Positions 21,168 through 32,135 of a DNA stretch of 64,000 nucleotides are shown piece after piece. Position 1 is the stretch's first letter. Every line of letters begins with the position of its first letter. A program made the position numbers and the translations under genes. The notes under the pieces are model-generated. The model ran no database searches. It worked only from the letters and a program-made list of their open reading frames with translations, and was not told the DNA's origin. Source of the stretch: Agriotes lineatus (lineage: Eukaryota; Arthropoda; Insecta; Coleoptera; Elateridae); assembly GCA_940337035.1 (NCBI GenBank), contig OW679203.1:73733061-73797060 (forward strand), given 5' to 3'.

Positions 21168-21699
21168 ATTATGTGTTATGTATTGGAAATTAAGAGGTAT
21201 TTATTAAGAAGTGTAGAAAGAAAGAAATATGCCGGACTGCTTGCTAATCGCAATAAAAAGTGGTAAAACGTTTATCTTTATCGATCGGGCGGGTTAAAGG
21301 CGCCGCCTCTTGTTTTAAACCTTAGAGATGTAAGAAAATAAAAAATTGTTTTATAGCTTGATGCGTTTGCAGTTTTCAGGCGTTCAGGTTTCAAGTCCCC
21401 AGAATTTGATAATGTTTATGATAGGAGGCAGTTACGCGATAACCAAATGGTGTTTTCAATACAACCTGCTTTGTTTATGAGTTATGATGTATTTATATTT
21501 ACAGAATTTTGAGCACTGCGTAGGTCGCTGAGATATGGCACGTAGTACCTTTGAATAGAGGTTTTATATTCAAAGCGTAGTACGTATCAACATGAGGTTA
21601 TTTTTCATTCAAATACTTGGAACGAAAACCGAATTACATAGGTTATTTCAATAACCGGTTATTTTTCATTCGAATAACCCCATCACTAATTCCGGTTGC

Positions 21700-22440
21700 C
21701 AGGAACCTTCTTGAAGTCTTGGATCGTTCATACGATAGGTTCTCCGAAAATATAGGCAACATCAACTTTTGAGGTATGGTCAAAAGCAATAAATTTGTAA
21801 CTGGTTCATAACATTTCATTGTATATACTAGCAAAATGGAGTGATGCTGAGTGTCAAAGTATTCTTGGAAAGCACCGAAGGGCGCTTTTATTGGGTGGGG
21901 GGTACCATATATTTTACTTTTTGTTTAGGTCGTTTTAACATTTTTTCTAATTCTACAACAGTTATAGCAAATAATGCAAAATCGTCAGCAAACCTAACTT
22001 TAGTTAGTAATTTTGCAGATATATTTATGCTAGTTTCTTCAATTTAGTTTTCTAAAAATTTGTTATAGTACTGCATTGAATAATTTCTCTTAATTAACAA
22101 ATAATATTCTTTCCCTTATTTCTTTTCTCGAATGAGATAACAATTATAATTATACATAATTACCTGTGCCATCCCTGTTATATCAAAAAATTTAATTTAG
22201 TTTAGATGATTAAGAGTAATGGGCGTAATCCTTTTTTGAGAATATTAATTCAGGAATACAGTAAAAAACAAAGATTTTTTTTAAACTATACCCTTGTGAT
22301 TCTCACATATTATTTTGTTATGCACATATTAAAAATGTTGCATTTTTGTCTAAAATTTAATATGTAGAGTAAATGATTTATTATTACCATTGCAAATTGG
22401 ACACGGCCCAAGTTGAGCATTGCACCACCAAACACTAAAG
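21700..22440. other. No gene seen
   Basis: AT-rich. The plus-strand open frame at 21841-22047 shows LINE-like antisense flavour only weakly; I do not call it. Confidence 0.4.
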
Positions 22441-22441
22441 T

Positions 22442-23603
22442 CACTGCCTCCTACACTTACAAGCCATGCTGTTAGACTTGGCAACATTGCATCTCTGGTA
22501 GTTGGTGGTCCTAAATTACAGTATTCCGATTTGAAATAATTTTGTTTTAAAGAGCACAGTTTTAAACTTTATCATATGTTACTCTGTAATTAACTAAAGA
22601 TAGCTTCTGTAATTGTGACATTTATTTACATACTCAAGTAACACAAACATGAAACAGTATATTTATAAAAATAAAACAACTTAACCTATGTAACCCATGG
22701 ATAAAAGAACATTTCTGTAATTATTTTAAAGTTTATAATTTTCTATACAACACTGCTGATTGAGAGTACAACATATATGCAAAAACTATGGTGGTGCTAC
22801 TGTAAATAACCTTATTTGAACATAATGAACTTATCTGCTCGGTAACATCTAAATTTGTGTGACGTAAATTGTTCCATAAACTTCAAAAAACTGCTGATGT
22901 CATCATTTAAAAACACTTTCACTTTTTGTGCATGTCTTTTCAATATTTGTTTTCTTCTACACTCAGGATTTGTCCTTTCTTGAGGCGCTTTTGACGACAA
23001 ATATGCTGGTAAATTTGAAAATACACTTGGGACAGCATTGTCAGCTAATCAAGGGTAATGCAGCATTAGCTTCTGCAGTTTCCCACTCTTATTTCTAACG
23101 CTTTCAAATGTCTTTTCCATTACAATGTATTTCACACACGATAGCTCTTTTTGTTGGGGTCCAACATTCTCGTGGGATTGCACGAAGCCATGATTTCTGT
23201 CGGATCTCGTCCATTGGAAAAGAAAGTGTCGTTATAGGTTGCATACGATTTTCTTTTAAGGTACTGTCGTGGTTGGTACACAGCGTCTTCGTGGCATTCT
23301 AAATATAAAATTAAAAGTTACAAGAAATGCGTTAAAAATGAGGTTAGATTGTTACCTCGGGTGATTTCAGCGAAATACTTAATAAAAACCCATAAATACT
23401 AGCAACAAATTTACTTTCACTTAACACGAACTGTACAGTAATATAAGTAAATGTATTTCTTCAAACTTAGAGCAGTTCGGCATATTAATATTTAATCACA
23501 TGCCGCATTTGGACGGACGTTATAAGTAAACAGTACAAAAATTGGCCTACCAACAGCATTGCCAAATCTCCAACAGCATGGCTTGTAAGTGTAGAAGGCA
23601 GTG
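22442..23603 (-). mobile_element. THAP-type (P-like) transposon remnant
   Basis: Inverted repeats of about 43 bp lie at 22442-22484 and 23559-23603; the left one contains CTACACTTACAAGCCATGCT and the right one its complement. Between them is a minus-strand THAP-domain gene fragment. THAP DNA-binding domains are shared by P-type transposases and THAP host proteins. The inverted flanks favour a transposon. Confidence 0.65.
22812..23298 (-). pseudogene. THAP-domain protein N-terminus (decayed)
   Basis: The minus strand starts with MPRRRCVP near 23296. After a shift it continues with NRMQPITTLSFPMDEIRQKS, then WLRAIPRECWTPTKRAIVCE and IHCNGKDI. The conserved THAP features are the early Cys after MPRR, Phe-Pro, the central Trp, the TPTK segment and the closing CxxH. 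Downstream comes a DNAVPSVFSNLPAYLSSKAP linker and SFLKFMEQFTSHKF, both usual after transposon THAP domains. A frameshift breaks the start and a stop follows the THAP domain. No catalytic part remains. Confidence 0.7.
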
Positions 23604-24360
23604 CTAAAACGTACAAAGCACCAACTTCTACACCGCTACTTAAAAAGAGGTTACTGATAATACACACATCTTTCCAACGAGTTCTGTTCTGCTGATGCTT
23701 CAATTTTATGTGGAGTATAGCTATAAATGATACTGTATCTAATTTATAGTTTGTTTGAAGGCCAGTCATAATAAAACCGTTTAAGTTTAGAAATTTTTGT
23801 AAGCTACGACTCCAGTTTGCTCCAGAGAAGACTCTTTCAGTACATACTGTCAGTTACATTAGATTTATATTTTATTTTTATCATTTATAATATAAAATGT
23901 ATTTGTAAGCTGTGCCCAGTCAATGGTGACTCAGTCATAATTTGTCAATTGATTACAATGAACTATCTCATGATAAAAATATCCTTTTAGGATAGGATGC
24001 ATATTGATGTAGCTGTTGAACGCATTAACATCTAAGACGGTTGTTTTCTAAACTATTCAATTGTATCATGACCTCTGGTACAACTTTTACTTATGAAAAT
24101 TGTTCTTTATCCGTTCCAGCTGCTCGTAAGCAATAATTTAAAAAACAAAGTAATTTACAAATAATACAGCACCGTCATCTCATTCTCGATTCCTAATAGA
24201 TAAACAATGTATACTTCAAGGTTGCAAAATTTCAAAATTTAGCTAAAACTATAAAATAAAAATGTATTCAAAATTTGGCTGCCAATTTATACACAAGAAA
24301 AATCGAGACATGGTCATCAGTAATAGTTCTCGAGGTAGCCTGCAAAACAAGTATTGAATT
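23604..24360. other. No gene seen
   Basis: AT-rich spacer downstream (minus strand) of the MKRN2OS-like exon. It could include 3' UTR. Confidence 0.4.
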
Positions 24361-24467
24361 GTAAGTTTGCTTTATTTTCATAGGAATTCTGTAGGAAAAT
24401 GATTATACATCGACAGTTCATAACAATTCTTCTACTATCTAACAAACATAAATTTCAACAGTAACTA

Positions 24468-24473
24468 TTTATT
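24468..24473 (-). promoter_or_regulatory. Candidate poly(A) signal for the MKRN2OS-like gene
   Basis: AATAAA on the minus strand about 160 bases past the stop codon. A second AATAAA lies at 24376-24371. Either could serve; AT-rich DNA makes chance matches common. Confidence 0.35.
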
Positions 24474-24627
24474 TATAATCTAATAAAAACAAAAGTAACT
24501 GGTGACACGTATCATACACTGGATACATAAACATAAATAAAAAAATAACTGCTCTCTTGACATTACTTCTATATAAAAAAACGCAACGGTACAAAATTTG
24601 GTTTACCTAGCAATTACCTAATAGCTA

Positions 24628-25048
24628 ACATCATTTGCATCCCGCCTTGTGCACACAAAAACCTCCGTCCTTCAGTTTCCGGTATAGCGAGATGTACTTC
24701 CCTGCGGACGTCGTCCTCGGTACTATAAACTTTTCACAAAAAACCGTCCTGCTCGAGGCAGCCTTGCTGAGATTGCCGTAGTTCAAAGTCCGCAAGAAGG
24801 TCAACACAAAGGTGTAGCAATTGTGCCGCTCTTCGTTGTAGTTCCTGGCAAACCAGCACTTCTGCTTGCACACGTGCAGCAGGGTGTTGTCCCAGTGCTC
24901 CCTCCAAGGCGACGTGGCCTGGTCCAGCAGCAGGCACTGGCCCCACTGGCCGTTGCGATGACGCCGCAGCCCATTTTTGTCGAACTCGACGATCGTGCCC
25001 GTCGACGTCGTGACCCCGATGTGCAGGTCCATGGAATTGTAGTAGTCA
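24628..25048 (-). CDS. MKRN2OS: MKRN2OS homologue, last coding exon
   Basis: An intact exon, GC-rich against its surroundings. The acceptor CTCTTCAG ends at 25049. The first base completes a split codon, then the frame reads DYYNSMDLHIGVTTSTGTIV and continues to a stop at 24631. Conserved points of the MKRN2 opposite strand protein family are visible: DLHIGVTTS, GQWGQCLLL, WREHWD, the block YNEERHNCYTFVLTFL, then EKFIVPRTTSAGKYISLYRK and the LKDGGF end. The family (DUF4796-type) is conserved across animals and has no established biochemical role that I know of. The N-terminal exons should lie at higher coordinates but I did not find them. The ATG at 25032 is internal, not the true start. Confidence 0.85.
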
Positions 25049-25422
25049 CTGAAGAGTGGAGAATAACATTAAAAATTTTCATTATGTTATATAGACACTG
25101 TTGCCTCGAAGTTTTTGCAGGTTTTAGTTGGTCGTTGTGTGCAAGAAAGAGCGAAACGAATGAGGAATTCTAATTGAATTAGAAGTGCTAAGTATGTCGC
25201 ATTCCTTCATTTGTGAGTCTGCATAGGCTTTGCATGTGCATATTTTTATCGGTGTAAGGTGTTTTGATAAATTTATTGAAAGTAAAGGAAAATTTCAATT
25301 CATAACTCACAATATATCCTCCCCGTAATTTATTATCCCTTCATAACACCCAAGTGGATTTGTGCAATCAGCTAGGAGTATAGACAAACATGATGAGCAC
25401 GTATTTTCTAAGAAAAGATATA

Positions 25423-25624
25423 CAGGGTGCCCATCTTAAAACTCCGAGTTTGAAGTTCTGTAAGTAGACAATACACAGTGCAGATGCAAAAGTATTGCTA
25501 TAATTAAGATTAGAGCAATCATATTTCAATATTCTTGACGGTTTAATTTAAAGTTAGATGTGTGTTGGATTGTGTCTTGCCTATTTATAAAATTCAGGTT
25601 TGGAGTTTTAAAATGGGCACCTTG
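25423..25624. mobile_element. Short TIR element (MITE) with TA duplication
   Basis: CAGGGTGCCCATCTTAAAAC at the left pairs with GTTTTAAAATGGGCACCTTG (its near-complement) at the right. Both ends are flanked by TA, suggesting Tc1/mariner-type mobility. 202 bp, non-coding. Confidence 0.8.
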
Positions 25625-25679
25625 TATAGATACAAAGGAACATGGATAACCCCAAACGAAAGTTACGTCACTTGTACAG

Positions 25680-26377
25680 GAGAATATAAAATATATTAAA
25701 AATGCAAGAACTTACAAAGGAGAAGAAATCGATTCCAACCATTTTATGGTGAAGACTACTGTAAAATAAGAAATACCAAAAGAAAATAGAAGGATAAGAT
25801 ATAAAGCAAAAGCATTTAAAGTGAAGAAATAAAATACAAATACAAAGAGAAAATAACAAAACCATTTAGAAAAAGCAGCAAAAAAGGAAGATGCGATTGA
25901 AAATTGGGATGAAATTAAACAGTTGATAGAAAAACCATCCAAGGAATTGCTGGTAACGAAGGAAAAAAGACAAGTCAAGGACTGGTTCAACAGGGAATGC
26001 ATATAAATTACAGAAGAAAAAGAAACAATGCAACAAAAAAAACGATGAAAAACAAAGAGAAAAAAACAAAAAAATATGCAGGCAAAAAACTGAAATCGCA
26101 AGATGAGAATGGTGGGCAAAACAAGTAAAGAAAGAGCTAAATATTATAAAAACAAAGAAGGAACAATTATTGGAGGTGACAAAAAAATAGTAAAACCCTG
26201 GACAGAATATTGCAAACATTTGTTAAACGTATAGAGAAAATACAACGAAAATATGAGAACAGAAGCAATAAGGCAACAAGCAAGTAGAAAAAATTATAAA
26301 AGAACAAAAACAATAACAAAAGCCCTGGTAAAGATGCAATTACCGACAAACAACTAATATACAGAGGAGAGACATTG
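25680..26377 (+). mobile_element. LINE fragment (endonuclease end and linker)
   Basis: A plus-strand remnant with an SNHFMVKTTV-like segment, Lys-rich linker stretches and a NNNKSPGKDAITDKQLIYRG segment that corresponds to the RT motif NNKAPGxDxI. Very A-rich, many stops. It is interrupted at its right end by a MITE. Confidence 0.55.
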
Positions 26378-26379
26378 TA

Positions 26380-26602
26380 CCGGATGATTATAAATGCTTT
26401 TCCATCAAGTTCCCTTGGAAATATTTGTTGTATGAATAATATGTTGATGGCACTTAAGTCTATGTCAAATTTGAGGTTAGCAGGTTAGGTTTTGCGTCAG
26501 TTTTGACACAGACTGACATAGACTTACAGTGCCACCAACACATTATTCATACAACAAATATTTCAAAAGCAATTTGATAGAAAAGCATTTATAATCACCC
26601 GG
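26380..26602. mobile_element. MITE with CCGG ends and TA duplication
   Basis: CCGGATGATTATAAATGCTT at the left is inverted as AAGCATTTATAATCACCCGG (one mismatch) at the right, flanked by TA. Farther in, ATTTGTTGTATGAATAAT pairs with ATTATTCATACAACAAAT. The centre (TTTGAGGTTAGCAGGTTAGG, TTTTGCGTCAG) is shared with the MITE at 30081-30252. Confidence 0.85.
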
Positions 26603-26604
26603 TA

Positions 26605-28732
26605 TAAACTCAAACAGGGTCTGGCAAACGATGCAGAGAGGGAAGATAAAGTTGCTTATATAAAAGTTGTTAAGTACAAAGGTGGGGTAAACCATTCTAC
26701 TTTTTTTAAATAGAACACCCTATATTTGGGTATCTTAGAAGTTCTATGTCGAAACACTAATCATTTCAATATCAAGTTGATGGGTCCAAAATTAACTGTT
26801 TTCGGAGATTAACCATTCTATGAAAAAAAAATTTGAAGTTCAAGCGGCTGCTGAAAGTAACAAAAAATAACTGAATGAAACAAAATATTACCAAAAAATT
26901 ATGTTCTTTGTGAATCACTTTTTGGATGTAAAATAGTGGCTCTGAGTATTAATGCTATACAGAGCACTCAAAATTTGCAAATTTAATCATTTCAATATTT
27001 CTTTAATGAAACTGTAAAATGTTGTATTTATAAAAAGCCATTTTTAATCATACCCCTAAATGCAACTGTTTTTCAGATATTCAAGTTCTAACAAAAACTG
27101 AGAGGAAAAAATACACTGATGAGAAACTAATGAAAATATTAGAAAAAGATGGTAGCACGATAATGAACCAGATAGATTCTAAAGTCAACTCAGTGATGAT
27201 TAGGGTTTGGGTGTACCCAATGCTAAAAATTGCGTGCACTCTGGAGCGTATTAATTATACAAAGCATTTCTATAATACGAATAAAAATGTGTGTTGGCCT
27301 TTGTATGGTATTACTTTCAGATAAATAATAGTTTAACAGCCAAGTTGAAACTATTATAAATATTATTCGTGTAAACATGAGGGTCTATATTAAATCCTAC
27401 ATCTAATAAATGTAAAACTACTGTTTCCACATGCCACTATATTCATCCAACATTTCTGTACAATATTTGGGAAATTTTTAATGTACTGGTAAAAACCCAA
27501 TCAATTTCGCCAGAGAACTATTGATTTGTGTAATGAAATGTACTAGGATAAAATACTTCATACATTCTTCTGTTGAAATAATCAATCTATTGGTTTTGGC
27601 TCACCCAGGAAGGAATTTCTGAAAAAATTGAGAGCACGTAGCATTGCAATGCCGCTTATACAGAATAATGGATCTCTTTTCCAATAATCTTGTGACTTTT
27701 CATACTATGTACTTAGAAAAATCAAAAATTCATCTACAGTAAGATCCTTCCGCAAAGTAATTCTAAATTCTTCGGTGACTCCTTCAGATTAAAATATTTC
27801 TACTGTGATCACATTAGTTTCTTCAACGTATTTTAAAATTCAGTGACGAATAGGAGATGAAAGAAGTATGTTGGGTTATTTCCACATAGTTTCTTTTAAC
27901 CCATTATTGGATACAGCATTACAACAATAACAACGACTGCAAATAACCTAACAAGCTCGACGGGTTTAAGCCCCTTTGTAATGCACCAGCACCAGCAAAG
28001 CGAATTCACGTTCGCTATTTTCCCTTACAGCTCTTCTACGGCTCTAAATGATCTTTTCTGATAGAAATTAGTGTGTAATTTAGATTTTTCCTGTATAGAG
28101 TGCAGCTTGTCACAGTGTTTAATTAAAGCATCTTGAGGGGCTTAAATTGTTTTTAAGATCAAACTCGCATATCTGCGAAACAGTTGAATTAAAGGGTATG
28201 AAGTAATATATCATAAGAAAGCTCATTACTCATTAAAAATACACAAATGTACCGGGTGTTCCATTAAAAATTCTAAATTATTGAATTTACAAATTTTGAG
28301 AACCCTGTATAGCACTAACACCTAGAGTAATTATTTTACAGTTGAAAGGTAATTCACAAAGAGCTTAACAGCGTAAATTATCAGAATATTAGGCAATAAT
28401 ATAATATAGCGACAACTGAACACAACATTCTGGAACTTTCGCTTGATATTTGATTATTGTAACCTACTGCATGCACACCAAAAACTGCATATTGGTTGCT
28501 GGTTTAGTTATCTCCAAGTTCTGGGTGTTATATTAGAATGACGTTGATAAAAAATTTGAAATTTTAAAAAATTCGAACAGTGGAAGCTATGTAACATTGT
28601 TATTTAAAAAATACAAGATTGCTATGTATACCATATCTGCAATTAAAAATTAAGAAAGTAAAATTTTAATAAATAAAAATAATCACTATGAAACACAAAA
28701 GAAAAAAGTTAAAAATCTGCTAAAATGCCAAA
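26605..28732. other. Mostly unassigned, AT-rich
   Basis: No clear host gene. A weak plus-strand open frame at 27130-27324 (LMKILEKDGSTIMNQID) may be part of a transposon N-terminus. The motif GGTGTTCC..TTAAAAATTCTAA at about 28257 looks like a repeat end. Confidence 0.4.
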
Positions 28733-29480
28733 ATGGAAAGAAAATTATATTCATGGTTTTGTGCACAAAGACTTAAGAATGTACAAATTTCGGATGACCT
28801 TTTAAAAACAAAAGCTAAAACTAACAATGAAAGCTTCATGAAAACCCAAATTTTAATGCTACTGATGCATGGATGCAAAGATTTTAAACGAAGATTTGGA
28901 ATAAGATATTTAAAAATTTCTGGTGAAAAATTACCAGCTGTTCCAGAACATATATATACCCTTTCGAGGATTATCTCTAAGAGAAAATATAGGAACTAGA
29001 ATTAGCACAGGATCAGTTATACAGTGTGGATGAAAGTGGCTTGTTTTGGAAACTACTTCCAGAAACATTGTTGGTAATGGCCAAAGAAAAAACTGCCTCT
29101 ACATGAAAAAAAAAGTAGAATTACATTTCTTGCATGTATCAAAGCAACTGGTGAACATAAAATCATAATGTTTGTTATTAGATGTACCAAAAACCCAAGA
29201 TGCTTTAAGAATTTTGCACTTCCTGTGCTAATTTAATAAATGCTTAGATGATCTCAGAAATATTTGAAAATTGGTTTCATCATTGATTTGTTTCACAGGA
29301 ACCTGAAGAAGATGTTACTGAGATTGAAGAGATAACATAAATAATGGACGATAAATCAATTTCAATTAAAATCGCTACCTTGGAAGCGATGTAGCGATTT
29401 CTTGGGCAAAACAAAACAAACTGAATTCTGAAGATTTACAAAGAATACGAGAAAGAAAATAAGATTTACACAAAACTAAC
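28733..29480 (+). pseudogene. Tigger/pogo (CENP-B type) transposase remnant
   Basis: The open part at 28733-28999 begins MERKLYSWFCAQRLKNVQIS, then LLKTKAKTNN, FKRRFGIRYLKISGEKLPAV. That is the CENP-B-type helix-turn-helix seen in pogo/Tigger/Jerky proteins. It continues past a frameshift with QLYSVDESGLFWKLLPETLL (the first catalytic Asp block of the DDE_1 domain), then FLACIKATGEHK and CTKNPRCFKNFALPV. The rest of the catalytic domain is missing or unreadable, and the C-terminal Glu-rich end (EPEEDVTEIEE) is near 29300. Nonsense codons confirm it is dead. Confidence 0.82.
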
Positions 29481-29724
29481 CAGCTACTTCAACAAACACA
29501 ATTAATTCAATTGAGCGAAAATCTTGGTTATATGGACAAACTTGGTTTAAATATTTATATTCAAAACCTGTTGCTCAGAATCATGAATAGTGTGAATGGG
29601 GTAATAAACTGTGATAGCTAGTTGCTAGTCAAAAATAATTATTTATAACACCTACTTGTTATTTGTCAATAACATAACTGTCAACCTGACTGAAGTTTCC
29701 CATAACAGCCATGGCTGTTATACA

Positions 29725-29963
29725 TTTTATTTGTTCCTCATTGTATTAATCAAGAAAGTTTATTTTAACAAGTTACTAACTTGTAAAATTTTTACAAGTT
29801 AACTGTCAGTTTTACAAGCGTGCTCATAGATAAACGATAGCGTGCAAAGCCAGAGTTGTCTGCCTTAGTATGTGTCATATTGATGAATTTAGTTACTTGT
29901 CAGTTTGACATTTTGAATAAATGGTAAATTTCTAGTTATTTACAAGTGAGGAACAAATAAAAT
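29725..29963. repeat. Short inverted repeat pair
   Basis: ATTTTATTTGTTCCTCATTG at about 29730 is inverted as AAGTGAGGAACAAATAAAAT at about 29943. Possibly the ends of an old MITE. Confidence 0.45.
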
Positions 29964-29972
29964 ATTCAACAA

Positions 29973-30046
29973 TACATGCAAGGTAACCGGTTTTAGGGGC
30001 TCAAGAAACCCTCTTACCAAGCTAGTAATGTTAAATACTATAACAG
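29973..30046 (+). repeat. Dispersed repeat, copy 1
   Basis: Starts TGCAAGGTAACCGGTTTTAG and ends AAGCTAGTAATGTTAAATAC. The second copy is at 32029-32135 beside the N gap. Confidence 0.65.
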
Positions 30047-30080
30047 CCTAAGAAATAACAGAACAGTAACATTTTAACAT

Positions 30081-30252
30081 TGGCAATACTAAAATTTATA
30101 GTTGGTGACACTGTAAGTCTCTGTCAAATTCGAGGTTAGCAGGTTAAGTTTTGCGTCAGTCTGTATCAAAACTGACGCAAAACCCCTAACCTACTAGCAT
30201 CGAATTTGACAGAGACTTACAGCATCACCAACTATACATTTCAGTATTGCCA
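30081..30252. mobile_element. Near-perfect hairpin MITE
   Basis: TGGCAATACT at the left pairs with AGTATTGCCA at the right. Arms of about 85 bp match over almost their full length, including GTCTCTGTCAAATTCGAGGT on the left and its complement on the right. The central block containing TTAGCAGGTTAAGTTTTGCG is also present in the MITE at 26380-26602. Confidence 0.88.
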
Positions 30253-30374
30253 CACGTATTTTTTTCCAGATGTGACACTGGTAAGACGAGTTTTCTAACA
30301 CCTGTTACTAATACTATTTAACTTTTTCATTTAAATTGCTCTAAAATTTCAATTTTTGGAGGTGTTATGAAAAA

Positions 30375-30498
30375 TATTCAACGACATACGGCCATTATCG
30401 CATCTAACTCGCATAAATTCATTAGCCTCGGCCTGACCTCGGCCACAAATTTATCCTCATTTGTTCGGTGCTTACTAACGGCCTTACGTCGTTAATAA
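30375..30498. mobile_element. Small palindromic element
   Basis: TATTCAACGACATACGGCC at the left is inverted as GGCCTTACGTCGTTAATA at the right. The centre has GCCTCGGCC and CTCGGCC, and ATAAATT pairs with AATTTAT. Confidence 0.65.
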
Positions 30499-30499
30499 C

Positions 30500-31928
30500 T
30501 ATAACAACTGCAGACATACGTACTTTAAAAAATCCCCCGATGTAGGTTTTATTACCACTGCACACGGATACTGAGATGCACGCACAAATGGATAAGGAAC
30601 TCTGAAAAAGTACACAATTAAAACTCTTTAAAACAGCTATTATAGGTTAATAGGTAGAAATACGTCTTTACTACTCCTCTAGTTTGAAAGACTATTTGGG
30701 CAGCCAGCAAAATTTCTTTTACTACTACAATTGCTTGATGTACGAGGGATCTTCTGTTAATTATTAGTAGCAGGCTATGGATGCCAATCAAAACAAAAAC
30801 ATTTGTATAAATTGAAAGCTTGTCAAGTTATTAAATGTAGAATAACTTCAACTGTGTTAAAGTAACAGAATCGAAACGATGTCAATAACGTCAAAGAAAT
30901 CAAATTATCATGCACTACTTTCATGCTGTTCATTTTCGCTGGCCTTCGCAACAGAGCAACGATGCGTTGCCTGATCAATAGTTTAAAAACTTTTTCAATA
31001 TGCACCAAAATTCTTTATATTTCTCCAATGCTATCTAGTTACTGGCTTTAGATATAAATATTCATAAAGTACAAAAATTAAAGAAAGGGAACTAATGCTG
31101 TATAAACATAGCGACACTTTTATGTTTAGAAGAGGTCTATAGACCATATATCGGTATCTGCACACGATCAAGAGCAGTATAGTTACACCAGACAATTTAT
31201 TTAGTGACACCACCCTACGAAGTGATACACAAACCTTGAAAACCATGTTGAAATCTGATCAAGATCTATGAGGTAGTTTGAAATTTGTTGCTAGAGCAAC
31301 AACTAAGTGGTTTTAGTATGATATTTATGTAATTATTTGTTTTTGTATAATTACTTGAACAATTCAGAGAATAATTTAATTAAACTAGTACTTTTTTACA
31401 TATCAGTCTGCTTATTGGACAAAAGAAAAAAAATCTAATTAAAAAAATAGTGATTATTTTGGAGTACATTTTCCGCTGAAATTAATACAAAACTGTAAAA
31501 TTGAAGTACCCAAATGAGTAATGAGATGACGAAAATTTAAAAAATAATTTCCTGGTGAGGAAGCAGATGATGATTTTTTACACATAAAATTGGGAGTTTC
31601 TTGATTGCGAAAGTGTGATACAATTCTAATAGCCAAACATGGTAAACAGTTCGTAGAGAAGCAAGAAATTTGATAAAGATGTTACATTTGCGTTTTTAAT
31701 GAATATAAGTACTAAAAGTCCCCTAAAATCAAAGCTGTGCTACTGCCGCCATATTGAAAAGTTGCGGCTTATTTCTGGTTTTTTTTATATTATTCCTTGA
31801 CAGTTTCAGATAGAAAAGTTTAAAATAAAAAATACAGACCATAATAAAATAAACAATTTTTGTCATTACCATTTTTTCTCTAAACATTTTGCATTATAAG
31901 ATTATTTTAATTTACTGATTGATTGATG
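30500..31928. other. No gene seen up to the assembly gap
   Basis: AT-rich; short open frames without domains. Confidence 0.4.
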
Positions 31929-32028
31929 NNNNNNNNNNNNNNNNNNNNNNNNNNNNNNNNNNNNNNNNNNNNNNNNNNNNNNNNNNNNNNNNNNNNNNNN
32001 NNNNNNNNNNNNNNNNNNNNNNNNNNNN
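31929..32028. other. Assembly gap of exactly 100 N
   Basis: A run of 100 N, the usual placeholder for a gap of unknown size. Anything spanning it is uncertain. Confidence 0.99.
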
Positions 32029-32135
32029 GCAAGGTAATGGGTTTTACTGGCTCCAGAAGGTGACTGGCGAGCCAGTCATATCCTTCTGTCCTCCAGCAAA
32101 AACCCTTTTATCAAGCTAGTAGTGTTAAATACTAT
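32029..32135 (+). repeat. Dispersed repeat, copy 2, at the gap edge
   Basis: It begins GCAAGGTAATGGGTTTTA at the first base after the N run and ends AAGCTAGTAGTGTTAAATAC. It matches copy 1 but has an extra segment in the middle. Confidence 0.65.

Larger units (their letters stand above)
20669..21688. mobile_element. Non-autonomous hAT element with exact 8-bp duplication
   Basis: The termini are TAGTGATGGG and CCCATCACTA. The flanks are the identical octamer ATTCCGGT at 20661-20668 and 21689-21696. An 8-bp duplication and this type of terminus define hAT. Subterminal regions are rich in the palindromic motif ATAACCG and ATTCGAATAA. No transposase frame is present (1020 bp). Confidence 0.9.

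Noticed and set aside
24734..25173. Other long open frames overlapping the MKRN2OS exon on both strands
   Set aside because: They are alternative-frame readings of a GC-rich exon; only one frame matches a conserved protein and the splice site.
25712..26349. Hydrophobic minus-strand frames that look like membrane proteins
   Set aside because: They are the antisense of an A-rich, Lys-rich LINE linker, which always reads Phe/Leu-rich.
31919..32119. Open frame spanning the N gap
   Set aside because: Half of it is undetermined sequence; meaningless.
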